The position numbers and the translations under genes are program-made. A stretch of 64,000 bases of DNA from Paraburkholderia lycopersici (GTDB lineage Bacteria; Pseudomonadota; Gammaproteobacteria; Burkholderiales; Burkholderiaceae). Below the pieces are notes generated by a model. That model did not search any database. It saw only the letters and a list, made by a program, of their open reading frames with translations, and was not told the DNA's origin. This document shows, piece after piece, positions 17,803-26,379 of the stretch. The DNA lies in NCBI RefSeq assembly GCF_900096975.1, contig NZ_FMYQ01000016.1:86577-150576 (forward strand). The letters are read 5' to 3'. The first letter of the stretch is position 1. Each line of letters starts with the position of its first letter.

Positions 17803-19071
17803 CTAGAACGCGACGAACGGCGCCTTGCCGCCGCTCGCGGTCATGTCCATGCCGTAGTAGACGTAGCGGCCATAGAAGAACGGCAGGCCCAGGTCGAGAT
17901 CCAACGAGGAACCGAACTGCCCGCCGAGATTGTTGGCCGCATAGTTCGTGCCGTTGCCGAGCAGCGTGCTGGCGTTCGCGACATTGAACGTCGCGGTGCC
18001 CGACGAAGCGCCGGCGCCGTTGGCAATGAGCGCGGCGCTGAACGCCTGCGTGGCGGATGGGCAATAGAACGTGCCGAGATTGCCGCCGCATTCCGGCAGA
18101 TTGCCGTCGACGAAGAAGAGCCCGTTCGAACCCGAGTCGAGGAAAGTCTGGAGCGTGCGGCCGTTGAACGTGGCGCTGAGCCGGCCCCACTGGTCGGTGG
18201 CGAAGCTTTGCGAGGCGTTCATCGCGTTGTTCGACTGCGTGCCAATACCGAATACGAGCGTACCCGTCGCGCTCGGGGCGCCGCTGTCCGGCACGGGCGC
18301 CATTTCCAGGATCACGCCGTTGTTGTCCGCGAAATGCGGCACGGGGTTGGCCACCTGCTGCGTTTGCGCGACCGACGTGGCACTGCAGTTCGTGTTGCCC
18401 GGACACGCGTAGTAGCTGCCGATGCTGTCGTAGGGCGCGACGCCGATGCCGAGAATGCCGTTCGCGCCGAGATCCTGGACCGTGTCCTGCGCGGGGCCGA
18501 TGCCCGAGCATTCCGGCGGCACCGTGCCGGACGGCAGGTCGCCGATCAGCTGGATCGGGATATTGGCCGCCGTTTCGCCGCCGAGCTTGACGTCGGCGGG
18601 ACGCACGGTGCCCCACGTGTAGCCGTCCGCGAAGGCCGTGCATTCGGCGAGCGTGCCGTTGCCGGCGGTGACGGCAGGCAGCGCGCCCACGAACGACGCC
18701 GGAAGCGCCGAGGCGAGCAGGCGCAGGCCAAACGACGCCGTGTCCACCTGGACGTTGTCGACGGTCTGGCAGTTGCTCGTGCCCGCCACGCAAATCTTCA
18801 CGCTCACGGTGGGAATGTTGGGCAGCGTGCCGGTCGGCCCACGGTTCACGGTCACGCTGACCGTGTTCGCGGCCGTGGCCGCGACGGGCTGCTGACCGGG
18901 ACTGGAGGACGATGCACCCCCGCTGCCGCCTGTGCCGCTGGGAGTGCCACCGCCGCCACCCCCGCCCCCGCAGGCGGCGACGAGCGAAACGAGCGACACC
19001 AGGGCGGCGACGCAAACGAGACGGAAAGGGCGCAGCGGGCAGGCGCTGCGCGGGTTGCGTGATGTCAGCAC
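17803..19071 (-). CDS. DUF3443 family lipoprotein with pepsin-like aspartic protease motifs
   Basis: No function is established for DUF3443, to my knowledge. From the GTG at 19071 (AGAGG about seven bases before) the protein has 422 residues; an earlier in-frame GTG at 19113 overlaps the upstream gene by 26 bases and looks less likely. A signal peptide ends in a lipobox, LVAAC, with Cys about 34, followed by a Gly run and a Ser/Gly linker. Residues 90-422 carry, in order, VDTAS (Asp 110), FADGYTWG (147-154), GILGIG (205-210), LDSGS (Asp 312) and a closing LPFFYGRYVYYGMD. This order is that of a bilobed pepsin-type fold; the first motif has Ala for Gly. It lies 16 bases after a DUF2844 gene. 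Confidence 0.8.
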   Translation of the reverse strand: MLTSRNPRSACPLRPFRLVCVAALVSLVSLVAACGGGGGGGGTPSGTGGSGGASSSSPGQQPVAATAANTVSVTVNRGPTGTLPNIPTVSVKICVAGTSNCQTVDNVQVDTASFGLRLLASALPASFVGALPAVTAGNGTLAECTAFADGYTWGTVRPADVKLGGETAANIPIQLIGDLPSGTVPPECSGIGPAQDTVQDLGANGILGIGVAPYDSIGSYYACPGNTNCSATSVAQTQQVANPVPHFADNNGVILEMAPVPDSGAPSATGTLVFGIGTQSNNAMNASQSFATDQWGRLSATFNGRTLQTFLDSGSNGLFFVDGNLPECGGNLGTFYCPSATQAFSAALIANGAGASSGTATFNVANASTLLGNGTNYAANNLGGQFGSSLDLDLGLPFFYGRYVYYGMDMTASGGKAPFVAF

Positions 19072-19087
19072 GTTCGGCCTCTGCTCG

Positions 19088-19675
19088 TCACTGGATGTCG
19101 GAGGCGCTGACACCGTCAGGCAACGCCTGCGGCAGCCACGCCTGTCCGGAGAAGGCGCCCATGTGGCCGCCCGAATGCACGACGAGTCCCGAGCCCTCGA
19201 CCACGCCCGGCCCGCGCACGAGGCCGGCGGCGTGGCTCGCCTTCACCCCGGCCACGTATTGCGGAAAGTACCCGCCGAGCAGCGTGGCGAGATTGGGCGG
19301 CTGCGGGCCATTCCAGGCGACGCCGAACACGGTGCCGGCCGCCGAGAGATACTCGCGCACGACCGTGCCGTTGGCGAGCGTGGTTTGCTGGACGGTGTAG
19401 GCGGAGGTCGCGGCAGCGCCGGAAGCCGCGCCTTGCACGGCCTGGCGCGCGACCACAGAGGCGTTGCCCGGCGTTGCAGCCGCGGCGGCGGCCGGGCTCA
19501 GCGTGCTGACGCTCGCGCCCGAAGGAGTAGGCATCGGCGCACCGCCGAGCGCGGCGCTGACCTGCCGCGCGGCGAACAGCGCGCAAAGGAGTGCCGCGCG
19601 GAACGCGTAGCGGAGTACGGCGCGGCGCGCGAATGCGCGCCCGGCCTTGCCAGTGAACGGTGGATACGGATACAA
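19088..19675 (-). CDS. DUF2844 family exported protein
   Basis: This is a 195-residue protein of unknown function. The start is TTG at 19675 with a strong GGAGGGG site seven bases upstream; no better start lies nearby. The N-terminus is a Sec signal peptide (arginines, then AALLCALFAARQVSA), with mature protein beginning near ALGGAP. The C-terminal part holds the DUF2844 pattern around NGTVVREYLSAAGTVFGVAW and GPQPPNLATLLGGYF. In Burkholderiaceae it is commonly next to DUF3443 genes, and here that gene follows after 16 bases, so the two probably work together at the cell envelope. The pair is set between flhB and cheZ, but nothing ties it directly to motility. Confidence 0.78.
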   Translation of the reverse strand: MYPYPPFTGKAGRAFARRAVLRYAFRAALLCALFAARQVSAALGGAPMPTPSGASVSTLSPAAAAAATPGNASVVARQAVQGAASGAAATSAYTVQQTTLANGTVVREYLSAAGTVFGVAWNGPQPPNLATLLGGYFPQYVAGVKASHAAGLVRGPGVVEGSGLVVHSGGHMGAFSGQAWLPQALPDGVSASDIQ

Positions 19676-19893
19676 GACTGCCCCTCCCTCTTTCGGCGGC
19701 GCGTCGCGCCATGCGCTGTCGGGCCGCGCGGGAACGTCGCGGCGGGGCGAAGCAGCGGGACGGGCAACGGCCCGGTATGCTTCGATGCACCGCCGCCACG
19801 CTCGCTGCGGCGGTACACGAAGGAATGAGCACTAGTATGCCCGCCCTGGATTACAGGCGGCAGTTAGCTGAATGGCCAGCCGCTCGTGCGCGC

Positions 19894-20697
19894 TCAGAAG
19901 CCGAGGCTCGCGAGCAGGTCGTCGACCTGCGCCTGGTCCTGCACGACGTCGGTCTTGCCTTCCGGATTGATCTGCGGGCCGTTGAGCAGGCTTTCGGGGC
20001 TCCCCGTGCTGCTCTGGGTTTCGGCGAGCGCCGCCGCCGTCGCCGCGAACTGCTCGCGCCGCTCCGGCGCGATGTTCTCGACCAGCACGGTCAGCAACTG
20101 CTGCTCGATCAGATAGACCACATCCATGATCTTCTTGATTACCTGGCCCGTCAGGTCCTGGAAGTCCTGCGCGAGCATGATTTCGAGCAGTTGCTGGTTG
20201 GTCGCCGCCGTGACTTGCGGCACGCCGTCGAGGAAGGTGCGCGTATCGCCCATCAACTGGCGCACTTCCTCGCGGCCGATTGGCGCGTCGTACCAGGTCG
20301 ACCAGCGGTTCGCCAGCTCCTTCGCGTCGCGCTCGAGCGTTTCCTGCAGCGGCTTGGCGATGTCGATCGACGTAAGCACGCGCTCCGCGGCCTGCTCGGT
20401 CATGTTCGCGACATAGCGCAGCCGGTCGCGCGCGTCGGGCACGGCCTCGGCGGCGCGCTCGACGTGCTTGTCGAGGCCGAGCTCGCGCATCGAGTCGCGC
20501 AGGCTGCGCGTAAGCTGGCCGATGCGCGCGAGGATGCGGTCCGTCGCGAGTTCGCCGGCCTCGCCCGCGGCCGGCGCGGCGGCATCGAACGGCACGGGCG
20601 GCGTGAACTCGGGCGGCTGGGCGAGCGGCGCGGCGCTTTCGCTTTCCGGCCATTCGCCGCACGGCGCGCCGGACTGCGCACTGATGGGCTCGTTCAC
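19894..20697 (-). CDS. cheZ: Chemotaxis phosphatase CheZ
   Basis: CheZ removes phosphate from CheY-P. The product is 267 residues from GTG at 20697, one base after the cheY stop, with GGGGAG upstream. A Pro/Ala-rich N-terminus (residues 1-50) precedes the long helical hairpin. The active-site helix LAQDFQDLTGQVIKK places the catalytic Gln at about 185 and its partner Asp at 181, equivalent to enteric Gln147 and Asp143. The C-terminal peptide QVDDLLASLGF is the CheY-docking helix. It is the last gene of the motA-cheZ array. Confidence 0.97.
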   Translation of the reverse strand: MNEPISAQSGAPCGEWPESESAAPLAQPPEFTPPVPFDAAAPAAGEAGELATDRILARIGQLTRSLRDSMRELGLDKHVERAAEAVPDARDRLRYVANMTEQAAERVLTSIDIAKPLQETLERDAKELANRWSTWYDAPIGREEVRQLMGDTRTFLDGVPQVTAATNQQLLEIMLAQDFQDLTGQVIKKIMDVVYLIEQQLLTVLVENIAPERREQFAATAAALAETQSSTGSPESLLNGPQINPEGKTDVVQDQAQVDDLLASLGF

Positions 20698-20698
20698 G

Positions 20699-21094
20699 TC
20701 AGCTCCCCGTCTTGGCCATCTTCTCGAGAATCTTGTTGAGCTTCTCGTCGAGCGTCGCCGCCGTGAACGGCTTCACCACGTAGCCGCTCGCGCCAGCCTG
20801 CGCCGCCGCGATGATGTTCTCCTTCTTCGACTCGGCCGTGACCATCAGCACGGGCAGATGCGAGAGATTCGCGTCGGCGCGGATCTCCTTGAGCATCGCG
20901 AGGCCGTCGAGGTTCGGCATGTTCCAGTCGGAGATCACGAACTCGTAGCTGCCGCCGCGCAGGCGCGCGAGGCCCGCGGCGCCGTCCTCGGCCTCGTCGA
21001 CGTTCGAGTAGCCCAGTTCCTTGAGCAGGTTGCGGACGATCCGGCGCATCGTCGGAAAGTCGTCCACCACCAGAATCTTCATTCCCTTATCCAT
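20699..21094 (-). CDS. cheY: Chemotaxis response regulator CheY (second copy, next to cheZ)
   Basis: CheY-P binds the flagellar switch and changes rotation. From the ATG at 21094 the protein has 131 residues, MDKGMKILVVDDFPTMRRIV; the frame runs 30 codons further upstream without conservation, and ATG at codon 5 (with AAGGG just before) is an alternative. The acidic pocket is Asp11/Asp12, the phospho-acceptor is Asp56 in ISDWNMP, and Thr (VTAES) and Lys (VVKPF) complete the site. Its close match to enteric CheY and its coupling to cheZ mark it as the motor-binding copy. Confidence 0.97.
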   Translation of the reverse strand: MDKGMKILVVDDFPTMRRIVRNLLKELGYSNVDEAEDGAAGLARLRGGSYEFVISDWNMPNLDGLAMLKEIRADANLSHLPVLMVTAESKKENIIAAAQAGASGYVVKPFTAATLDEKLNKILEKMAKTGS

Positions 21095-21224
21095 CTCGTT
21101 CCATTCCTCCAGGCGAAAACCCGGGCAATTATCCAGAGAAGCGCACTGCCTATCCAGATAAATTAATCGCGAGCGATCGTGCAAGCGCGAGCCGCCGGCA
21201 CGACATCCCGATATTGGTCGTCAA

Positions 21225-22346
21225 TCAAACGCGCTGGACCCGGTCGCCCATCGAGGCGAGGCGGGCCATCACGCGCCGGCTCATGTCCGGGAGCGAGGCG
21301 ATCTCGTCGGCGGCGCCGAGCGCAATCGCCTCGCGCGGCATGCCGAACACGATGCAGCTCGCCTCGTCCTGCGCGAGCGTGTACGCACCGGCCTGGCGCA
21401 TTTCGAGCAGCCCGGCCGCGCCGTCGCGGCCCATGCCCGTGAGAATCACGCCGATGGCGTTCTTGCCTGCGTGCAGCGCCGCCGAGTGAAACAGCACGTC
21501 GACCGACGGACGATGCCGGTTCACCGGCGGGTCGTCGGACAGATGCGCGATGTAGTTCGCCCCGCTTCGAGCGAGCAAGAGGTGTGCGTGGCCCGGCGCG
21601 ATGTAGGCGTGGCCGGGCAGCACGCGCTCGCCGTGTTCCGCTTCCTTGACGGCGATGCGGCACAGCCCGTTCAGGCGCTGCGCGAACGACTTCGTGAAAC
21701 CGGGCGGCATGTGCTGCGCGATGAGCACCGCGGGCGCGTCGGGCGGCAGCGGCTGCAGCACTTCGCGAATCGCCTCGGTGCCGCCCGTCGACGCGCCGAT
21801 GATGACCAGCTTCTCGGTCGAGACGAGCGGATTGTTGAGCATCGGCGCCGGGTTCGCGGCGGGCGCGGCGGCATGGCCGTGCGCGCCGTGTGCGTGGCCG
21901 GCCGCGCCCCCCGCCGGAGCGACCGGCGCATGGTGGGCGCGCACGCGGGCGCGCGCGGCGGCGCGCACCTTGTCGGCTAGCTTTTCCGAGTATTCGAGCA
22001 TGCCGTCGCGAATGCCGACTTTGGGCTTCGTCACGAAGTCGACGGCGCCCAGTTCGAGCGCGCGCAGCGTGATTTCGTTGCCGCGCTCGGTCAGCGACGA
22101 CACCATCACGACCGGCATGGGCCGCAGGCGCATGAGCTTCTCGAGGAAGTCGAGGCCGTCCATGCGCGGCATTTCCACGTCGAGCGTGAGCACGTCGGGG
22201 TTGTGCTGCTTGATGAGCTCGCGCGCGACGAGCGGATCGGGCGCGGTGGCGACGACCGTCATGTCGGGCTGGCTGTTGATGATTTCCGTCATCAGACTGC
22301 GGATCAGCGCCGAATCGTCGACGCAGAGAACCTTGATTTTTTGCAC
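21225..22346 (-). CDS. cheB: Chemoreceptor methylesterase/deamidase CheB
   Basis: CheB demethylates receptors when phosphorylated by CheA. From GTG at 22346 (AGGAGG ten bases upstream) the protein has 373 residues beginning VQKIKVLCVDDSALIRSLM. A GTG nine bases earlier overlaps the cheD stop and is the alternative. The receiver has Asp56 in LDVEMP. The esterase has the Ser-His-Asp triad: GASTGG (Ser about 186), AQHMPPGFT (His about 212) and GMGRDGA. The linker between domains (about 138-160) is rich in His, Ala and Gly. It sits between cheD and the second cheY. Confidence 0.97.
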   Translation of the reverse strand: MQKIKVLCVDDSALIRSLMTEIINSQPDMTVVATAPDPLVARELIKQHNPDVLTLDVEMPRMDGLDFLEKLMRLRPMPVVMVSSLTERGNEITLRALELGAVDFVTKPKVGIRDGMLEYSEKLADKVRAAARARVRAHHAPVAPAGGAAGHAHGAHGHAAAPAANPAPMLNNPLVSTEKLVIIGASTGGTEAIREVLQPLPPDAPAVLIAQHMPPGFTKSFAQRLNGLCRIAVKEAEHGERVLPGHAYIAPGHAHLLLARSGANYIAHLSDDPPVNRHRPSVDVLFHSAALHAGKNAIGVILTGMGRDGAAGLLEMRQAGAYTLAQDEASCIVFGMPREAIALGAADEIASLPDMSRRVMARLASMGDRVQRV

Positions 22347-22351
22347 AGCGT

Positions 22352-23152
22352 TCACGCCTCCTCTACTGTCCTGGCGTTGTCTTGACCGGGTGGGCGCAGC
22401 GCGGACGGCACGCTCGAACCGAACAGCTCGATGCGGCCGCGCGCGGGCTGCGGCTGGGATTGGGAAATCTGGGCCGCCTGGGCGGGCTGCGCCGCCGCGC
22501 CGGAGCGCGCCGCGCTGCCGAGCCCGAACAGCTCGACGCGCGCCCGCGCCCGCGCGAGCCGTTCGGCGCGCGCTTCGGCCGTTTGCGCGGCGAGCTGGCG
22601 CTCGCGCTCCGCCACGCTCGCGTCCTGGGAAAGGCGCAGCTTCTTCACCATGACCTGGCCCGTGCGCGGCAGGAACGCCACCTTGCGCGGATGCGAACCC
22701 TGCAGGTCCTCCGCCACGATGCGGATGTTTTCCGTCGCGAGGTAGCGGCGCACGAACGCCGCGTTGCGGTCGCCGATGTTCATCGTCGTCATGCCCGCGA
22801 GCACCGCCGCGCCGCCGAACACCTTGGCCTCGAAGCGCTCGCGGCGCCCGCCCGCCTTGATGAGCTCGTTGATGAGCACTTCCATCGCGTAGGCGCCGTA
22901 GCGCATCGAGTCGGAAGTGGCGGCGAGCGCATGGGACGAGTCCGCGCCGTCGTCGGGCAGCATGAAGTGATTCATGCCGCCGATGCCGGCCGCGCGGTCC
23001 TGGATGCAGGCGGCCACGCACGAGCCGAGCACGGTCATGAGCACCATGTCCTCGCTCGTCGTGTAGAACTCGTTGGGCAGGAGCTTCACGCCGGGGCGCT
23101 GGAAATACGTGTCGAAGTAGAGATTCGTCGCGATCGGGAGGCGTGCGCTCAT
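22352..23152 (-). CDS. cheD: Chemoreceptor glutamine deamidase CheD, with repeated ELFG motif in tail
   Basis: CheD deamidates receptor glutamines and in some bacteria regulates CheC/CheX. The start is ATG at 23152, overlapping the cheR stop in ATGA; the protein has 266 residues. The catalytic core (1-170) shows Cys45 in GSCVAAC and His62 in MNHFMLP. A basic, Ala/Glu-rich helix (178-205) and a disordered tail follow. The tail carries RVELFG (205-210) and RIELFG (240-245), a repeated short motif whose meaning is unknown to me. The core families are usually 160-210 residues, so the tail is an addition. The stop overlaps an upstream cheB GTG. Confidence 0.95.
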   Translation of the reverse strand: MSARLPIATNLYFDTYFQRPGVKLLPNEFYTTSEDMVLMTVLGSCVAACIQDRAAGIGGMNHFMLPDDGADSSHALAATSDSMRYGAYAMEVLINELIKAGGRRERFEAKVFGGAAVLAGMTTMNIGDRNAAFVRRYLATENIRIVAEDLQGSHPRKVAFLPRTGQVMVKKLRLSQDASVAERERQLAAQTAEARAERLARARARVELFGLGSAARSGAAAQPAQAAQISQSQPQPARGRIELFGSSVPSALRPPGQDNARTVEEA

Positions 23153-24096
23153 GCCGGCACTCCGATTGCGTCGCCGGCGCGGCGCGGCGCCTGGCCCGCG
23201 CCGCCGCCGCGCACGAGTTCGTACACGGTCTGGCCGCGCAGCCGGAAGGCCTGCGTGACGTAGGTGAAGTTCTCCGAATGGCCCGCGAAGAGCAGGCCGT
23301 CCGGCTTCAGCAGCGGCTCGAAGCGCGTGAGGACCTGCGACTGGGTCGGCTTGTCGAAGTAGATCATCACGTTGCGGCAGAAGATCGCGTCGAAGGTCGT
23401 GCGCAATCCGTAGTCCGCGTCGGTCAGGTTGAGCTGCTCGAACTTGACCATCGCGCGCAGCTCCGGGCGCACCTTCACGAGCCCGGCGTGCGAGCCTGTG
23501 CCCTTGAAAAAGAAGCGCTTGAGGCGCTCGGGCGACAGGTGCTTCACCTGATCGAACGCGTAGACGCCCGCGTCGGCCTTGGCGAGCACCTGCGTGTCGA
23601 GGTCCGTGGCGAGCACGCGCGCTTCGCGCGCGGCGCGCTCGCCGAGCGCTTCGACGAGCGTCATCGCGATCGAATACGGCTCCTCGCCTGTCGAAGCGGC
23701 CGAGCACCACACCGAAACCGGCTGTGGGCGGCCCTTCACGAAGTCCGCGAGGATCGGGAAGTGATGCGCCTCGCGGAAAAACGCCGTGAGGTTCGTGGTG
23801 AGCGCGTTCGTGAACGCTTCCCACTCGCTCGCGTCGTGGCTTGCTTCGAGCTGGTCGAGATATTCGCGAAAGCTGTCGAGGCCGAGCGCGCGCAGCCGCC
23901 GCGCGAGGCGGCTGTACGCCATGTCGCGCTTGTGGTCCGAGAGCGAGATGCCCGCGCGGCGGTAAATGAGCGCGCGAATGCGCTCGAAGTCCGCCGACGT
24001 GAACTCGAAGTCGCGGCTGGATTCCCCACCCCCGCCCGCCGCCGCGCCGCGCGCCGCGTCGTCGGCGTCGTGGCGCGAAAGTCGCAGCGCTTTCAT
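23149..24096 (-). CDS. cheR: Chemoreceptor methyltransferase CheR
   Basis: CheR methylates receptor glutamates using S-adenosylmethionine. It has 315 residues from ATG at 24096 with AAGGAG upstream. The N-terminal helical domain contains IYRRAGISLSDHKRDMAYSRLARRLR, the SAM site SVWCSAASTGEEPYSIAM, and the closing block AIFCRNVMIYFDKPTQ. The adjoining receptor ends in DWETF, the sort of C-terminal pentapeptide to which CheR tethers. It lies between the receptor gene (227-base gap) and cheD. Confidence 0.97.
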   Translation of the reverse strand: MKALRLSRHDADDAARGAAAGGGGESSRDFEFTSADFERIRALIYRRAGISLSDHKRDMAYSRLARRLRALGLDSFREYLDQLEASHDASEWEAFTNALTTNLTAFFREAHHFPILADFVKGRPQPVSVWCSAASTGEEPYSIAMTLVEALGERAAREARVLATDLDTQVLAKADAGVYAFDQVKHLSPERLKRFFFKGTGSHAGLVKVRPELRAMVKFEQLNLTDADYGLRTTFDAIFCRNVMIYFDKPTQSQVLTRFEPLLKPDGLLFAGHSENFTYVTQAFRLRGQTVYELVRGGGAGQAPRRAGDAIGVPA

Positions 24097-24323
24097 GCCG
24101 GTGCTCCTTCGCCTTGCGCGCCGCTCGCTGCATGGGCGGCCCGGACGCCGTTCGCGCGTGCGCCGTGCCTGCCCGCGTGCAATGCGTGCGGCGCACGGAC
24201 GACCCGGGCGCGCGCCGCCCCGAGGGCGGCGCGCGGCGGATCATGCCGTTGGGTTGCGCTCATGTGCATTGCCGTTGCTCGTCGTGTTCAGTGCTTCACT
24301 GTGCGTCAGTTCGCTGCCGCCGA

Positions 24324-26195
24324 TCAGAACGTTTCCCAGTCCGAATCATCGGAAGCGGAAGCAACCGGACCCGGATGCGATTCGGCGCGCGCAGGCGCCG
24401 CCGCGGGCTTCGCCGCCGGCTTGGCCGGCGCCTTGGCTACAGGCTTGGCCGGCGGTTGCGCGGCAGCCTCCGCCGACGCCGCGGGCGAAGCCACCGGGAC
24501 CGCCTTCGCCGACGACGCCACCGACGCCACCGACGCCACCGACGCCGACGGCATCGTGCGCTTCGCGGCCGCCGGCGCGCCGGCCGGCGTCACACGCGCC
24601 GCGCTTGCGGGCGCCGCGGCGCTCGCGCCGCGCATCTGCGCGCCGCCCGTGCGCCACGTGCCGAGCACGCTCTGCAGCTGGCGCGTCTGCTCTTCGAGCG
24701 ATGCCGCCGCGGCGGCCGCCTGCTCCACGAGCGCCGCGTTTTGCTGCGTGACGGTGTCCATCTGCGTGACCGCGCGGTTGACCTGCTCGATGCCGCCCGA
24801 CTGCTCCTCGGACGCCGCGCTGATCTCGCCCATGATGTCGGTCACGCGGCGCACGGCCTGGAGGATATCCTCCATCGTCGTGCCGGCGCGGCCAACGAGT
24901 TGCGAGCCGCTTTGCACCTTCCCGGCCGCGTCGTTGATGAGCTCCTTGATTTCCTTTGCCGCGCTCGCGCTGCGTTGCGCGAGGCTGCGCACCTCGCCCG
25001 CCACCACGGCGAAGCCGCGGCCCTGCTCGCCCGCGCGCGCCGCTTCCACGGCCGCGTTGAGCGCGAGGATGTTGGTCTGGAACGCGATGCCTTCGATCAC
25101 GCTGATGATGTCCACGACCTTCGCCGAGCTCACGGCGATGTCCTGCATCGTGTTCACCACCTCGCCGACCACCTCGCCGCCGCGCGTCGCGATGTCCGAC
25201 GCGTTGACGGCCAGCTGGCTCGCCTGGCGCGCGTTCTCGGCGTTCTGGCGCACCGTGCCGGTGAGCTGCTCCATGCTCGACGCGGTTTCCTGCAGCGACG
25301 CGGCCTGCTGCTCCGTGCGCTGCGACAGGTCGGTGTTGCCCATCGCGATCTCGCGCGCGCCGATGTCGATCGAGCTCGCGCCCGAATTCACGGCGCTCAC
25401 GAGCGTGACGAGGCTTTCCTGCATGCGCTTGACGGCGCCGAAGAGACGTCCGATCTCGTTGTTGCTGTACACGTGCACCGGCTGCGAAAGATCGCCCTGG
25501 GCCATGCGCTCGAAGCACGACATGGCGTCGGCGAGCGGCTGCACGATGAGCCCGCGCAGCGCGAGGCGGATCGCCACCACGAGCATGAGCGCAATCGCGA
25601 TCACCGCGCCGATCGCCATGCGCATGACGGAGATCTTCCCGCGCGCGGTGGCCTCGCGGGCCTGCGCGCCGTCCTGCAGCGCCTGGGCGAGCGGGGCGGC
25701 CACGTTGTCGTAATCGACGAACATCGGGCTGATCTTCGTGTCGGCGATCGCGTGATAAGCCGCTTGATCGTTTGCGCGCAAGGCCGCGAATTCGGGCTGC
25801 ACGCCGTCTTGCATGAGCGTCGCGCGTTTGGCCGCGAGCGCTTCGAGCGTGGCGGCGTCGAGGCCGCCCTTCGGCGCATTCTGGAAGGCCTGCCAGGCTT
25901 CGTTCGACTTCCCGAGCAATTCCTCGGCGCGATCGACGGCCTGCTTCGCCTCGTCGGCCTGGCCCGCCGCCGCGAGCGCGCTGGCGCGATCGACCGCGAC
26001 GCGCGAACGCAGCAAATACGATGACGCGTCGTTGAGCGCGTGCATCGCGACGAGGTCGCCCTGCACGATCTCGCCGAACGAGTCGCTTGCGCGCCCGAGC
26101 GCGTAGAGTCCGAGCGAACCGACCAGTACGGTCAGCGCAACCAGAATGATCCCGACGCCCGTGAGCGTCGTGCGGATCGACCATCTTTGCAGCAT
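24324..26195 (-). CDS. Methyl-accepting chemotaxis protein with C-terminal DWETF tether
   Basis: This is an inner-membrane chemoreceptor of 623 residues. Membrane helices are at about 10-32 and 190-213, enclosing a four-helix-bundle type sensor domain. A HAMP domain follows (LIVQPLADAMSCFERMAQGDLS), then the signalling domain with hairpin tip IEGIAFQTNILALNAAVEAARAGEQGRGFAVVA. Residues 510-615 are an Ala/Pro/Lys-rich linker ending in the pentapeptide DWETF, a match to the NWETF CheR/CheB docking tail of enteric Tar and Tsr. The ligand is not predictable. It is downstream of cheW and probably part of the same operon. Confidence 0.96.
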   Translation of the reverse strand: MLQRWSIRTTLTGVGIILVALTVLVGSLGLYALGRASDSFGEIVQGDLVAMHALNDASSYLLRSRVAVDRASALAAAGQADEAKQAVDRAEELLGKSNEAWQAFQNAPKGGLDAATLEALAAKRATLMQDGVQPEFAALRANDQAAYHAIADTKISPMFVDYDNVAAPLAQALQDGAQAREATARGKISVMRMAIGAVIAIALMLVVAIRLALRGLIVQPLADAMSCFERMAQGDLSQPVHVYSNNEIGRLFGAVKRMQESLVTLVSAVNSGASSIDIGAREIAMGNTDLSQRTEQQAASLQETASSMEQLTGTVRQNAENARQASQLAVNASDIATRGGEVVGEVVNTMQDIAVSSAKVVDIISVIEGIAFQTNILALNAAVEAARAGEQGRGFAVVAGEVRSLAQRSASAAKEIKELINDAAGKVQSGSQLVGRAGTTMEDILQAVRRVTDIMGEISAASEEQSGGIEQVNRAVTQMDTVTQQNAALVEQAAAAAASLEEQTRQLQSVLGTWRTGGAQMRGASAAAPASAARVTPAGAPAAAKRTMPSASVASVASVASSAKAVPVASPAASAEAAAQPPAKPVAKAPAKPAAKPAAAPARAESHPGPVASASDDSDWETF

Positions 26196-26379
26196 CTCGT
26201 TTGCTCCTGTCCTGTGCGATCGGGACGGTTGGACGGCGCGGGCGAACGTCGCCCTGAGCCGTTGCGAGGCGCGGGGAGACGAAGGCGGCTTGCCGCTTCT
26301 TGGCGGCGGCTTTCCGCTCTCTCTCTCACGCCGGCCTTGCGGCCCCCCCGGTTTTCCTTCGTGCGCGCTTCGCAGCGGG

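Noticed and set aside
19071..19113. Earlier GTG start for the DUF3443 gene at 19113
   Set aside because: It would overlap the DUF2844 gene by 26 bases and has no ribosome-binding site, while GTG at 19071 has AGAGG; the choice remains uncertain.
22352..24244. A 630-residue frame that would fuse unrelated sequence to CheD
   Set aside because: The conserved protein starts at the ATG at 23152; the upstream part is a frame-shifted reading of cheR.
23143..25713. An 856-codon plus-strand frame over cheR and the chemoreceptor gene
   Set aside because: Antisense to conserved genes; its sequence is low-complexity Arg/Ala/Ser with no motif. The same applies to similar long frames at 26947-29418, 14233-16260, 44965-47052 and 11770-13722.
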